A stretch of DNA of 64,000 nucleotides, taken from the NCBI RefSeq assembly GCF_009811555.1, contig NZ_BLIN01000005.1, positions 4,826,976-4,890,975 of the forward strand, in the 5' to 3' direction. Below are positions 1 to 9,700 of this stretch, one piece after another. Both the position numbers and the translations under genes were made by a program. Positions within the stretch are counted from its first letter, which is position 1. Every line of letters starts with the position of its first letter. The DNA is from Streptomyces caniferus (GTDB taxonomy: Bacteria > Actinomycetota > Actinomycetes > Streptomycetales > Streptomycetaceae). Under the pieces are notes generated by a model. The model was not told the origin of the DNA. It saw nothing but the letters and a program-made list of their open reading frames with translations, and did no database searches.

Positions 1-1
1 A

Positions 2-1108
2 ACGGACCGCTCACAGCTGGTGCTCGGTGTCGGCGGCGCCTCCACGACCCTCGCGGGGATCACGGTGCGCAGGCCGGTCGCCAAGGCGCTCGATCTCGGT
101 ACGGGCTCCGGCATCCAGGCGCTGCACGCCGCTCAGCACGCCACCCGCGTCACGGGCACCGACCTCAACCCCCGGGCGCTGCGGATCGCCGCGCTGACCC
201 TGGCGCTCTCCGGGGCGGGGACGGCGGATCTGCGGGAGGGCTCGCTGTTCGAGCCCGTGGGGGACGAGACGTACGACCTGATCGTGTCCAACCCGCCGTT
301 CGTGATCTCGCCGGGCGCCCGGCTCACCTACCGCGACGGCGGCATGGGCGGCGACGACCTGTGCCGGACGCTCGTCCAGCAGTCCGCCGCGCATCTCAAC
401 GACGGCGGCTACTGCCAGCTGCTGGCCAATTGGCAGCACGTGGCGGGCGAGGAGTGGCAGGACCGGCTGCGCTCCTGGGTGCCGCGCGGGTGCGACGCCT
501 GGTTCGTGCAGCGCGAGGTGCAGGACGTCACCCAGTACGCCGAGCTGTGGCTGCGTGACGCGGGCGATCACCGCGCCGGTGACGAGGCGTACGCGGCGCG
601 GTACGGCGCCTGGCTCGACGAGTTCGAGGCGCGCAAGACCAAGGCCATCGGCTTCGGCTGGATCACGCTGCGCAAGTCCGGTTCGGATTCCCCGTCGATC
701 ACGGTCGAGGAATGGCCGCATCCGGTGGAACAGCCGCTGGGGGAGTCGGTCGTACGGCACTTCGACCGCCAGGACTACCTGCGTGCCACGGACGACGCGG
801 CGCTGCTCGCCGGACACTTCCGGCTCGCCGACGAGGTGGTGCAGGAGCAGGTCGGGCTGCCCGGGGCGGAGGACCCCGAGCACGTGGTGCTGCGTCAGAA
901 CCGCGGGATGCGGCGGGCGACGAAGGTGGACACGGTGGGCGCGGGCTTCGCCGGGGTGTGTGACGGATCGCTTCCGGCCGGGCGGATTCTGGACGCCATC
1001 GCCCAACTCGTCGGCGAGGATCCGGTTCTGCTGCGGGACCGTACACCGGCCTCGATCCGGATGCTGGTCGAGCAGGGCTTCCTGGAGCCGGTGGCCGCGG
1101 ACGGCTGA
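2..1108 (+). CDS. Class I SAM-dependent methyltransferase, 5' end outside window
   Basis: The reading frame is already open at base 2, so the N-terminus lies upstream; 368 residues are visible. A SAM-binding motif I (ALDLGTGSGIQ) is encoded near 85-117, and a DLIVSNPPF motif near 276-302 is the NPPF catalytic signature of HemK/RsmC-type N-methyltransferases acting on a planar amide or base. A further C-terminal domain of roughly 110 residues follows the Rossmann fold. The substrate cannot be told from sequence. The family usually carries an extra N-terminal domain, which would lie off the window. A small membrane protein follows on the same strand. Confidence 0.85.
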   Translation, partial: TDRSQLVLGVGGASTTLAGITVRRPVAKALDLGTGSGIQALHAAQHATRVTGTDLNPRALRIAALTLALSGAGTADLREGSLFEPVGDETYDLIVSNPPFVISPGARLTYRDGGMGGDDLCRTLVQQSAAHLNDGGYCQLLANWQHVAGEEWQDRLRSWVPRGCDAWFVQREVQDVTQYAELWLRDAGDHRAGDEAYAARYGAWLDEFEARKTKAIGFGWITLRKSGSDSPSITVEEWPHPVEQPLGESVVRHFDRQDYLRATDDAALLAGHFRLADEVVQEQVGLPGAEDPEHVVLRQNRGMRRATKVDTVGAGFAGVCDGSLPAGRILDAIAQLVGEDPVLLRDRTPASIRMLVEQGFLEPVAADG

Positions 1109-1262
1109 CAGGGGAGGGTAGCGAGAAAACGGGGTGGGGGAAGGGGACGCAGGAAGAGGCCGGGGCCGGGGGACCGGGGGAGTGGCAGGCGGCGGCCGTG
1201 TCGGCGGGTGTCGTTCATCCGGTGTTCGCCGGGACGCCGCCCCGGGGTGCCACGCTGCCCGC

Positions 1263-1460
1263 ATGGAGAGTGGACCCGAGGCTTTCGCCGGTGTGGCGTT
1301 CGCGCTGTTCGGCGCCGGACTGCTGGTGTGGACGGGCGTCTGCGCACGGAGCGGGGCACCGGTCGCCGACGGCGTCAGCCGTCCGGTCGCCACCGTGACG
1401 GCGCTGCTGTCCGGGGTGGTGTTCCTGGCCACGGGCGGCTGGTTGCTGGCGGCGCTGTAG
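1263..1460 (+). CDS. Small two-helix membrane protein
   Basis: A 65-residue protein starting at ATG 1263. Two hydrophobic stretches (about residues 8-24 and 45-64) separated by a short polar loop predict a hairpin integral membrane protein. An upstream in-frame start at 1134 would add an implausible Gly/Arg-rich leader, so the internal ATG is preferred. No catalytic motif is visible. The gene lies between the methyltransferase and a secreted protein in a conserved Streptomyces neighbourhood; its function is unknown. Confidence 0.55.
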   Translation: MESGPEAFAGVAFALFGAGLLVWTGVCARSGAPVADGVSRPVATVTALLSGVVFLATGGWLLAAL

Positions 1461-1629
1461 CCGGAGTGCGCCAACTGTCCTTGTGAGGCGATCCGTTCAC
1501 TTCCGGCCAGATCTGTGACAGATGGCCGATGTGTGGTGGTACACGGGAACTATCCGGGGCGATTCGTCATGTTCCTCAGTGAAGGTCACCTGACCGGCAG
1601 GCTCACCGACCCTTGAGTGAGGAACCCAC

Positions 1630-2034
1630 ATGAACCGTGCACTCCGCTACGTCGCCGTCGGCACCATCGCCGTCTCCCTGCTCGCCGGCGGTTCGGCCGC
1701 CGCCTTCGCCGCGCCGCAGCAACTCCACTCGCCCACGCCGGTCGTGGCCACCGCCCCGGTCGCCGCGGCACTGACGGCCAAGGCCAGCGTGACCACGGTC
1801 AACGCCTGGCAGCAGTTCCGGATCACCGGCACCGCCAAGGGCATCAAGGCCGGCACCAAGGTCACCGTCCAGCAGAAGCAGGGCACGAAGTGGGTCTCGC
1901 TGCCCGCACAGACCCCGGTCAACGCCAGCGGTACGTACGCGGTGCGGGTCAAGCTCGGCATCAAGGGCGTCAACCAGCTCCGGATGGCTGCCGGCAGCAC
2001 CGTCTCCCCGGTGGTCAAGGTCACCGTCCGCTGA
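1630..2034 (+). CDS. Small secreted protein with an Ig-like beta domain
   Basis: 134 residues preceded by a GAGGAA ribosome site. Residues 1 to about 28 form a classical signal peptide (basic MNRALR start, hydrophobic core, AFA cleavage region). The mature part, about 105 residues, has alternating hydrophobic and polar residues with Gly/Thr/Val-rich strands and the pattern 'GTYAVRVKLG', resembling single bacterial Ig-like or surface-repeat domains. There are no cysteines and no cell-wall sorting signal, so it is probably released or loosely wall-associated. Function unknown. Confidence 0.7.
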   Translation: MNRALRYVAVGTIAVSLLAGGSAAAFAAPQQLHSPTPVVATAPVAAALTAKASVTTVNAWQQFRITGTAKGIKAGTKVTVQQKQGTKWVSLPAQTPVNASGTYAVRVKLGIKGVNQLRMAAGSTVSPVVKVTVR

Positions 2035-2086
2035 CGCCGGACGGTCCGGACCGCGCCCGGACCGTCCGCCACGCCCGGGCCGCGTC

Positions 2087-2527
2087 CTAGCCGACGAGGT
2101 TGCGGGCGACCATCCACACCGCGGCAATGCCGAGCACCACGGCATTGCCGCGGGCCGAGAGCCGTGGCCGGTACACACGCCCGGCGAGCCCGGCGACCAG
2201 CCAGCGTCCGACGGCGTACGCCACGGCCGGTCCGGCCAGCGTGAGCAGCACGGCGTTGTCGTGGAAAGCCGTCACGACATCGCCGTGCATCAGGTCGTAC
2301 GCCATCCGCGTCCCGCCGCACAGCGGGCACAGCAGCCCGGTGGCCCATTTGAACGGGCAGGGGATCAGCAACTGCCCCGGTTGGTGCGGGTCGGTGTGCC
2401 AGAGATAGACGGCGGCCGCCGCTACGGTGCCGAGCGCGATCGACGCCTGGCGGAGGGTGCGCCTGCGGACCGACGCCCCGGTGGGCGCCGCGGGCTCGAC
2501 GGGCCCCCAGGACTCTTCGGTGCTCAC
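2087..2527 (-). CDS. DUF2752 family membrane protein
   Basis: 146 residues from GTG 2527. The DUF2752 signature is present: CPF...TG..CP.CGGTR near residues 56-75, followed by hydrophobic helices. The cysteine pairs may bind a metal or form disulfides; the family role is unknown. Its start overlaps the stop of the upstream gene by four bases (GTGA), so the two are probably translationally coupled. A longer in-frame extension upstream is rejected because it would read through the neighbour in another frame. Confidence 0.8.
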   Translation of the reverse strand: MSTEESWGPVEPAAPTGASVRRRTLRQASIALGTVAAAAVYLWHTDPHQPGQLLIPCPFKWATGLLCPLCGGTRMAYDLMHGDVVTAFHDNAVLLTLAGPAVAYAVGRWLVAGLAGRVYRPRLSARGNAVVLGIAAVWMVARNLVG

Positions 2528-3234
2528 ACGCTCAGCGACCTGGCGTAGTTGACCTGGTTGAGCACGAACATCACCTGCTCGCGGGACTGCACCGGGATCA
2601 TCGTCGCGTGGTGCCGGCCTCCGCTGTTCACCGTGACCTGCACGAACCCGGTGGTCACCCGCTCCTTCATCAGCAGGAAGAGCAGACCGAGCAGGCAGAA
2701 GAGGAAGAAGACGATGGCCAGCACGACCGCGTGCGCCGGTATCTTCTCCTCCGTCCGCGACATGTCGGTCGCCGTCCACACCGCGCCCTTGAGCGGCATC
2801 GGCCCGGCCGGCGTCATGATCGTGTCGCCGGTCACCGCGATATCGCCGAGCGACAGCATCATCCCGCCGGGCTGGGGCCCGGCCTGGAAGCCCCCCGATC
2901 CGGCCTGAAACCCCCCGGCCCCGGTCTGGAAGCCGCCGGGTCCGCCCTGGAACCCCCCGGGCGCCGGCTGCGCCGGCGCGCTCGGCGGGAAGCCGGGCGC
3001 GGGCGGCTGCGGGACGTCGCTCGGGTAGCCGTATGCGGGCTGCTGCGGAGGCGCGGGCTGCTGCGGCGGCGAGCCGGCCTGCGGATAGCCGTATCCGGGC
3101 TCCCCGGGGCGGCCGCCCTGCGGGTAGCCGTAACCGGCATCGGCGGGCCGCGGGCCGTCCGGCTCGGCGTAAGGGTTCTGGCCGGGCTGACCGGGCGGCT
3201 GATCCGGAGGCGGTCCGGGGTACTGGTTCGCCAT
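2524..3234 (-). CDS. Pro/Gly-rich protein with a C-terminal membrane segment
   Basis: 236 residues. Residues 1 to about 125 are low-complexity Pro/Gly/Gln/Tyr with repeated GYPQ/GGFQ units, typical of intrinsically disordered actinobacterial N-termini. A short folded stretch and one strong transmembrane helix near residues 165-188 follow, then about 45 residues ending in a mixed alpha/beta tail. It is predicted to be a membrane-anchored cytoplasmic protein. It overlaps the DUF2752 gene by four bases, and the two are likely co-transcribed and functionally linked. No catalytic motif is seen; exact role unknown. Confidence 0.75.
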   Translation of the reverse strand: MANQYPGPPPDQPPGQPGQNPYAEPDGPRPADAGYGYPQGGRPGEPGYGYPQAGSPPQQPAPPQQPAYGYPSDVPQPPAPGFPPSAPAQPAPGGFQGGPGGFQTGAGGFQAGSGGFQAGPQPGGMMLSLGDIAVTGDTIMTPAGPMPLKGAVWTATDMSRTEEKIPAHAVVLAIVFFLFCLLGLLFLLMKERVTTGFVQVTVNSGGRHHATMIPVQSREQVMFVLNQVNYARSLSV

Positions 3235-3740
3235 GGGTGATGTCCCCCCGAGAGTGCGTGATGACGGCAGTACTCGACTCGAACGGCGAGCCGTGCCGTA
3301 TCCATCCTGCCAGTCCGCTTACGTGCTGTATCAAGGCAATGACGGCATCCGGCGCCGCCGTGCGACAGTCGTCGGTCCGCGGACGGTGCGGTGTGCGGCC
3401 ACGGGCGGGCGGCGAATTGCCGGGGGTCCGTCACTGTGTGACATCACCGAGGGTGCCGCGACAGCGGCGCGCGGGGAACGTCCGAGGTCGGCGCCGGGGA
3501 ACGGTACGGCGCCGCCATGATCGACAAGGCGCGTCCCGGGCCCGTGGCGAGCGCCTGATGCGGTCCGGGCGGCATGAAGGCATGTAGTCGGGTTACCGTT
3601 CGAGTGGCGTTGCGGGGTTTTTCCGTTTGACACGGGGCCGGGAGGTACCGTCACACTCCGCAGCGTCAAGCGTCACCGCAGTGCACCCTCGGCGTCCGGC
3701 CGGGGAGCATTTCCAGCGTCGACCGGAGAGAAGAGCGAAG
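3235..3740. other. Divergent intergenic region upstream of topA
   Basis: About 500 bases between the leftward Pro/Gly-rich gene and topA. No convincing gene: the short frames here lack ribosome sites and family features. It should hold promoters for both directions; a TTGACA hexamer lies at 3627-3632 on the plus strand. Confidence 0.6.
3627..3656 (+). promoter_or_regulatory. Candidate topA promoter
   Basis: TTGACA at 3627-3632 is a perfect -35 hexamer. About 18 bases later lies TCACAC (3651-3656), a weak -10. The transcript would start roughly 80 bases before the topA start codon. Streptomyces topA is known to be supercoiling-responsive; that part is family knowledge, not visible here. Confidence 0.4.
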
Positions 3741-6650
3741 TTGTCCCCGACCAGCGAGACCACAGACGGCGGCGGCCGCCGACTCGTCATCGTCGAGTCG
3801 CCTGCCAAGGCGAAGACGATCAAGGGCTACCTCGGCCCTGGCTACGTGGTCGAGGCGAGCGTCGGACACATCCGCGACCTGCCCAACGGCGCCGCAGAGG
3901 TCCCGGCGAAGTACAAGGGCGAGCCCTGGGCCCGTCTCGGCGTGAACGTCGACGCCGACTTCCAGCCGATCTACGTCGTCAACAGTGACAAGAAGGACCA
4001 GGTCAAGAAGCTCAAGGAGCTGCTGGCCGAGTCCGACGAGCTCTACCTCGCGACAGATGAGGACCGCGAGGGCGAGGCCATCGCCTGGCACCTCCAGGAG
4101 ATCCTCAAGCCCAAGGTCCCCGTCCACCGGATGGTCTTCCACGAGATCACCAAGGACGCGATCCGCGAGGCCGTCGCCAATCCGCGCGACCTGAACCAGA
4201 AGCTGGTCGACGCCCAGGAGACCCGCCGCATCCTCGACCGCCTCTACGGCTACGAGGTCTCGCCGGTCCTGTGGAAGAAGGTCATGCCCCGGCTGTCGGC
4301 CGGCCGGGTGCAGTCCGTCGCGACCCGTCTCGTCGTCGAGCGGGAGCGCGAGCGCATCGCGTTCCGCTCCGCCGAGTACTGGGACCTGACCGGCACCTTC
4401 TCCCCCAACCTCGGCTCCGCTCGGCCGGGGGGACCCCCATCCGGCCGGGCCGGCGACGCCAGCGACCCGTCGGTGCTGACCGCCCGGCTGAACACCGTCG
4501 ACGGCCGCCGTATCGCCCAGGGCCGTGACTTCGGTCCCAACGGGCAGCTCAAGAACGACGTCCTCCATCTGGACGAGGCGAACGCCCGCGCGCTCGCCGC
4601 CGCCCTGGAGAACACCGACTTCGCGGTGCGCTCGGTCGAGTCCAAGCCCTACCGCCGCTCGCCGTACGCGCCGTTCCGGACGACCACCCTCCAGCAGGAG
4701 GCCAGCCGCAAGCTCGGCTTCGGTGCCAAGTCCACGATGCAGGTGGCGCAGAAGCTGTACGAGAACGGCTTCATCACCTATATGCGTACGGACTCCACCA
4801 CGCTCTCGGACACCGCGGTCACCGCGGCCCGGGCGCAGGTGACGCAGCTGTACGGCGCGAGCTACCTCCCGGACAAGCCGCGCACCTACGCCGGCAAGGT
4901 CAAGAACGCCCAGGAGGCGCACGAGGCGATCCGCCCCTCCGGCGACCGCTTCCGCACCCCGGCCGAGACCGGTCTGACCGGCGACCAGTTCAAGCTCTAC
5001 GAGCTGATCTGGAAGCGGACCGTGGCCTCGCAGATGAAGGACGCGACCGGTAACTCCGTCACCGTCAAGATCGGTGGCCGGGCCGCCGACGGCCGGGACG
5101 CCGAGTTCAGCGCGTCCGGCAAGACCATCACCTTCCACGGCTTCCTCAAGGCCTATGTGGAGGGCGCCGACGACCCCAACGCGGAGCTCGACGACCGTGA
5201 GCGCCGGCTGCCGCAGGTCGCCGAGGGCGACGCGCTGGCCGCGCAGGAGATCACCGCCGACGGGCACGCGACCAAGCCGCCCGCCCGTTACACCGAGGCC
5301 ACGCTGGTCAAGGAGCTGGAAGAGCGCGAGATCGGCCGTCCGTCGACCTACGCGTCGATCATCGGCACGATCCTCGACCGCGGCTATGTCTTCAAGAAGG
5401 GCACCGCGCTCGTCCCGTCGTTCCTCTCCTTCGCGGTGGTCAACCTCCTGGAGAAGCACTTCGGCCGGCTGGTCGACTACGACTTCACCGCCAGGATGGA
5501 GGACGACCTCGACCGCATCGCGCGCGGTGAGGCGCAGTCCGTGCCGTGGCTGCGGCGCTTCTACTACGGCGAGGGCCACGGAGAGGGCGGTGCCGCGGAC
5601 GCCGGCAACGGCGACGGCGACCACCTCGGCGGTCTGAAGGAACTGGTCGAGGACCTGGGCGCGATCGACGCCCGGGAGATCTCGTCCTTCCCGGTCAGCG
5701 ACGACATCAAGCTGCGGGTCGGCCGCTACGGCCCGTACGTCGAGCGCGGGGAGAAGGACGCCGAGGGCCACCAGCGCGCCGACGTCCCCGACGACCTGGC
5801 GCCCGACGAGCTGACCGTGGAGTACGCGGAGGAGCTGCTCGCCAAGCCGAGCGGCGACTTCGAACTGGGCATGGACCCGGAGAGCGGTCACCAGATCGTC
5901 GCCAAGGACGGCCGCTACGGCCCGTACGTCACCGAGATCCTGCCCGAGGGCACCCCGAAGACCGGCAAGAACGCGGTCAAGCCGCGCACCGCCTCGCTCT
6001 TCAAGTCGATGTCCCTGGACACCGTGACCCTGGCAGACGCGCTCAAGCTGATGTCGCTGCCGCGGGTCGTCGGCAAGGACTCCGAGGGCGTGGAGATCAC
6101 CGCGCAGAACGGCCGCTACGGCCCGTATCTGAAGAAGGGCACCGACTCGCGCTCCCTGGAGAACGAGGAGCAGCTCTTCACGATCACCGTCGACGAGGCG
6201 CTGGCCATCTACGCCCAGCCCAAGCAGCGCGGGCGGGCCGCCGCCAAGCCGCCGCTGAAGGAGCTGGGCACGGACCCGGTCAGCGGCAAGCCGGTGGTGG
6301 TCAAGGACGGCCGGTTCGGCGCGTACGTCACCGACGGCGAGACGAACGCGACGCTGCGGCGGGACGACGACGTCGAGACGATCACCGCCGAGCGGGGCTA
6401 CGAGCTGCTGGCGGAGAAGCGCGCCAAGGGGCCGGCGAAGAAGACCGCCAAGAAGGCGCCGGCCAAGAAGACGGCCGCGAAGAAGACGGCCGCCAAGAAG
6501 ACCGCGGCGAAGAAGACCACCACGGCGAAGAAGACCACCACGGCGAAGAAGACGACCGCCAAGAAGACGACCGCCAAGAAGACGACCGCCAAGAAGGCCA
6601 CCGCCAAGACGGCGGCGGCGAAGAAGACGGCGGCGTCGGCCGAGGACTGA
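3741..6650 (+). CDS. topA: DNA topoisomerase I (type IA)
   Basis: 969 residues from TTG 3741, chosen because a GAGAGAAGAG ribosome site precedes it and the conserved SPTSET start follows; the frame stays open back to 3627 but would overlap the promoter. The enzyme relaxes negative supercoils through a 5'-phosphotyrosine. Visible features: Toprim start VIVESPAKAKTIKGYL, acidic DEDREGEAIAWHL, and catalytic Tyr in FITYMRTDST near residue 346. Four C-terminal repeats follow (GRYGPYV, GRYGPYV, GRYGPYL, GRFGAYV) with no zinc fingers, then a Lys/Ala/Thr-rich tail (about residues 895-965), as is usual in actinobacteria. A short Pro/Gly-rich insertion (near residues 227-240) coincides with a GC-rich palindrome. 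Confidence 0.97.
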   Translation: MSPTSETTDGGGRRLVIVESPAKAKTIKGYLGPGYVVEASVGHIRDLPNGAAEVPAKYKGEPWARLGVNVDADFQPIYVVNSDKKDQVKKLKELLAESDELYLATDEDREGEAIAWHLQEILKPKVPVHRMVFHEITKDAIREAVANPRDLNQKLVDAQETRRILDRLYGYEVSPVLWKKVMPRLSAGRVQSVATRLVVERERERIAFRSAEYWDLTGTFSPNLGSARPGGPPSGRAGDASDPSVLTARLNTVDGRRIAQGRDFGPNGQLKNDVLHLDEANARALAAALENTDFAVRSVESKPYRRSPYAPFRTTTLQQEASRKLGFGAKSTMQVAQKLYENGFITYMRTDSTTLSDTAVTAARAQVTQLYGASYLPDKPRTYAGKVKNAQEAHEAIRPSGDRFRTPAETGLTGDQFKLYELIWKRTVASQMKDATGNSVTVKIGGRAADGRDAEFSASGKTITFHGFLKAYVEGADDPNAELDDRERRLPQVAEGDALAAQEITADGHATKPPARYTEATLVKELEEREIGRPSTYASIIGTILDRGYVFKKGTALVPSFLSFAVVNLLEKHFGRLVDYDFTARMEDDLDRIARGEAQSVPWLRRFYYGEGHGEGGAADAGNGDGDHLGGLKELVEDLGAIDAREISSFPVSDDIKLRVGRYGPYVERGEKDAEGHQRADVPDDLAPDELTVEYAEELLAKPSGDFELGMDPESGHQIVAKDGRYGPYVTEILPEGTPKTGKNAVKPRTASLFKSMSLDTVTLADALKLMSLPRVVGKDSEGVEITAQNGRYGPYLKKGTDSRSLENEEQLFTITVDEALAIYAQPKQRGRAAAKPPLKELGTDPVSGKPVVVKDGRFGAYVTDGETNATLRRDDDVETITAERGYELLAEKRAKGPAKKTAKKAPAKKTAAKKTAAKKTAAKKTTTAKKTTTAKKTTAKKTTAKKTTAKKATAKTAAAKKTAASAED
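4427..4438. repeat. GC-rich ggggggaccccc element inside topA
   Basis: The 12-mer ggggggaccccc, set in a C/G-rich 25-bp context, encodes an in-frame Pro/Gly insertion in TopA. The identical 12-mer occurs at 7138-7149 inside the tmk fusion, and related elements lie at 15379-15417 and 55611-55639. Confidence 0.5.
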
Positions 6651-6690
6651 GGCCTGCGCGCTGCCGGCGGCGCCGGTAAAAGCGCAGGAC

Positions 6691-6731
6691 ATGGGCGGGC
6701 ACACCGGATCTGATCCGGTGTGCCCGCCCAT
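6691..6731 (+). terminator. Strong hairpin terminator after topA
   Basis: A perfect 19-bp inverted repeat (arms 6691-6709 and 6713-6731, 3-nt loop) starts 40 bases after the topA stop and is followed by TTGTT. A typical strong GC-rich Streptomyces terminator. Confidence 0.85.
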
Positions 6732-6781
6732 TTGTTCGGGTGGGCGCTCGACGGCGTGCACCATCCCGCTAGGCTGGCGGG

Positions 6782-9700
6782 ATGACGCGTGCCGAGCAGC
6801 CAACGGTCGTGACCCCCACTTCAGGCGCCCTAGCAGCGGATTCCCGCGAGCGCGCCGTGCGAGCCCTGCTCCGCTTCCCCCCACTGAAGCGACTGTGGAG
6901 CGCCCAATGTGTCGGGGGCATCGGCGATGCCCTGTCCATGCTTGTCCTCGTACTGCTCGCCCTGCAGGCGGCGTTGTACGTACCGCTGGGCGGCGAACCC
7001 GTCTTCGGCGGCGGTTATCGGGGCGCAGCCCTGGCGGTCACCGCGGTCTTCGCGGCCCGGATGCTGGCGATGCTGCTCTTCGGAGCCGTCCTGCTGGGCC
7101 CGCTGTCCGCGCTGACCTCCCCCGTCGCCCGACGCGCGGGGGGACCCCCGTCCGCCGGGCCGCTGGACCGGCGCTGGACGATGATCGGCGCGGATATCGT
7201 GCGGCTCGCGCTGCTGGTCATCGCCCCCCTCTGGATCAACTGGACACCGGACGACGCACTGGCCTGGCTCCTGGTCACGGTCTTCGTCGCCGGTGTCGCC
7301 GAACGTTTCTGGACCGTCGCGCGCGAGAGCGCCGCACCCGGGCTGCTGCCCGCACCGCCCCCTGAGGGCGCCGCCGTACGCCCCCTCCCGGACAACATGG
7401 ACGCCCTGCGCCGCCTCTCGCTGCGCACCGGCTTCGTGTCGCTGCCGATCGCGGCCGCCACCCTGGTGGTCGTCACGCTCATCAGCAAGCTGCTGGGCAC
7501 CGGCATCGACTGGTTCCACGTCCACCAGGCCGCGCTCGGCTCGTATGTCGCCGCCGGTCTCTTCGCCGCCTCCGTATCGATCCTCTACTTCATCGAGTTC
7601 CCCGGAGTGCCGACCCCGCGGCCGCGCTCCCCTCTGGAGGGGCTGCGCCGCCCGAAGGCCGCGGGAGCCACGACCGGACAGCCGGGAGCGGACGAGAAGC
7701 CGGAGAACGGCACCACCCCCGCGGCCGTCGACAAGGGCCGCACGGGCGCGCTCCCGCTGCTGGTGGCGTCCTGCGCCGCGGTGGCCGGGGCGATCGCCGC
7801 GGCCGTCTCGCTCGCCGTCCTGCACGGCTACGACCTGGCCGGCGGTCCGGCCACCTTCGCGCTGCTGGTGCTCGCGCTGACCGGTGGCACGGCCGTCGGC
7901 ATCCGCGGCGCCCACCGGGTGCTGCCCGCCCTCTCCCGGCGCCGGCTGCTCGCCCTCGCGGTGGCCGCGACCGGCCTCGGGCTGCTGGCCATGGGGCTGG
8001 TCCCGGACACGACGACGGTGCTGGTGCTCGCGCTGCTGTCCGGCATCTGCGCCGGCATCGCCGCCAATACGGGGCATGTGCTGCTGGAGCAGGAGTCCGA
8101 GGAGCCCCGCAGCGCCCGTACGACCGAGCATCTGCACGCCGTCGTGCGCCTGACGGTCGCGCTGGCCGCCATCCTCGCGCCGCTGCTCGCCGCCCTCATC
8201 GGCCCGCACCACCTCGGCGGCGGCACCTTCAACTTCGCCTACGGCGGCGCCGCCTACACCCTGATGCTGGCCGGTGCCCTGCTGCTGCCGGTCGCCGCCC
8301 TGGTGCTCGGCAAGGTCGACGACCGGCAGGGCGTACCGCTGCGGCGTGATCTGCGCGAGGCGCTGCGCGGCGGCGACCCGGCCCAGGCGCCCGCCGCCAC
8401 CGGCTTCTTCCTCGCCCTGGAAGGCGGCGACGGCGCCGGCAAGTCCACCCAGGTCGAGGCGCTCGCGGAGTGGATCCGCAGCAAGGGCCACGAGGTCGTG
8501 GTGACCCGCGAGCCGGGCGCCACCGCCATCGGCAAGCGCCTGCGCTCGATCATCCTGGACGTCTCGACCTCCGGGCTCTCGGACCGTGCGGAGGCGCTGA
8601 TGTTCGCCGCGGACCGGGCCGAGCACGTCGACAGCGTCATCCGGCCCGCCCTGGAGCGCGGCGCGATCGTCATCACCGACCGGTACATCGACTCCTCGGT
8701 CGCCTACCAGGGCGCCGGGCGCAACCTCGCGCCCACGGAGATCGCCCGGATCTCGCGCTGGGCCACCGACGGCCTCGTGCCCCACCTGACGGTCCTGCTC
8801 GACATCTCCCCGGAGACCGCGCGGGAGCGCTTCACCGAGGCACCGGACCGGCTGGAGTCCGAGCCCGCCGAGTTCCACCAGCGGGTGCGGGCCGGCTTCC
8901 TGACACTGGCCGCCGCCGACCCCGCGCGCTATCTGGTCGTCGACGCCGGGCAGGAGCCCGCCGACGTCACCACCGTCGTACGGCACCGCCTCGACCAGGT
9001 CCTCCCGCTGTCCGAGGCGGAGATCCAGGCACAGGCCGAGGCCCGTAAGGCAGCCGAGGAGGAGGCCCGCCGCAAGGCCGAGGAGGAGGCCGCGCGCAAG
9101 GCGGAGGAGGAGCGTCTGGAGCGCGAGCGCCAGGAGCAGCTCGCCAAGCTGCGCGCCGAGGAAGAGGAGCGCAAGCGCCGCGAGGCCGAGGAGGCCAGGG
9201 CGCGCGAGGAGGCCCGCCAGGCCGAGGAGGCCCGCAAGCGCGCCGAGGAGGCGCGGCAGGCCGCGGAGGCGGAGCGGCAGCGCCGCGAGGCGGAGGAGCG
9301 CGCCCGCGAGGCCGAGCAGGAGCGGCTGCGCAAGCAGCACGAGGAGGAGGCGCGGCTGCGCAAGGAGGCCGAGGAGCGCCGCCTGGAGAAGCAGCGCAAG
9401 GCCGAAGCGGCCCTGGTCCGCGCCGAGGAGGCCCGGGTCGCGGCTGCCGCGGCGGCGGCCGCGGCGGAGGCCAAGGCGGCGGCCGAGGAGGCCGAGTCGG
9501 CCGAGGCGCCCACCGCCGAGACGTACGTCGCGGATCTGCGGAAGCGGCTGGGGCCGGAGACGCCCGACGACTCTGCGGCGTCCTCCTCCGGCTCGGACGG
9601 CGAGCAGACGCACGAGTCGCTGCCGCGGTCCGGGACCCCGGACCGTGCGGCGGACGAGACGGCGGTGCTGCCACCGGTGCGGGACGCGCACGACGCGTGG

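Noticed and set aside
3627..3740. N-terminal extension of TopA from ATG 3627
   Set aside because: It would overlap the TTGACA promoter hexamer, has no ribosome site and adds a non-conserved leader; TTG 3741 has a good site and the conserved start.
6430..6640. Lys/Ala repeats at the topA end as a novel repeat
   Set aside because: Actinobacterial TopA proteins normally end in such a lysine-rich tail.
3666..6884. Minus-strand open frame of over 1000 codons opposite topA
   Set aside because: Arg/Leu/Gly-biased shadow of a GC-rich gene's third-position bias; no ribosome site or domain, and topA is certain on the other strand.
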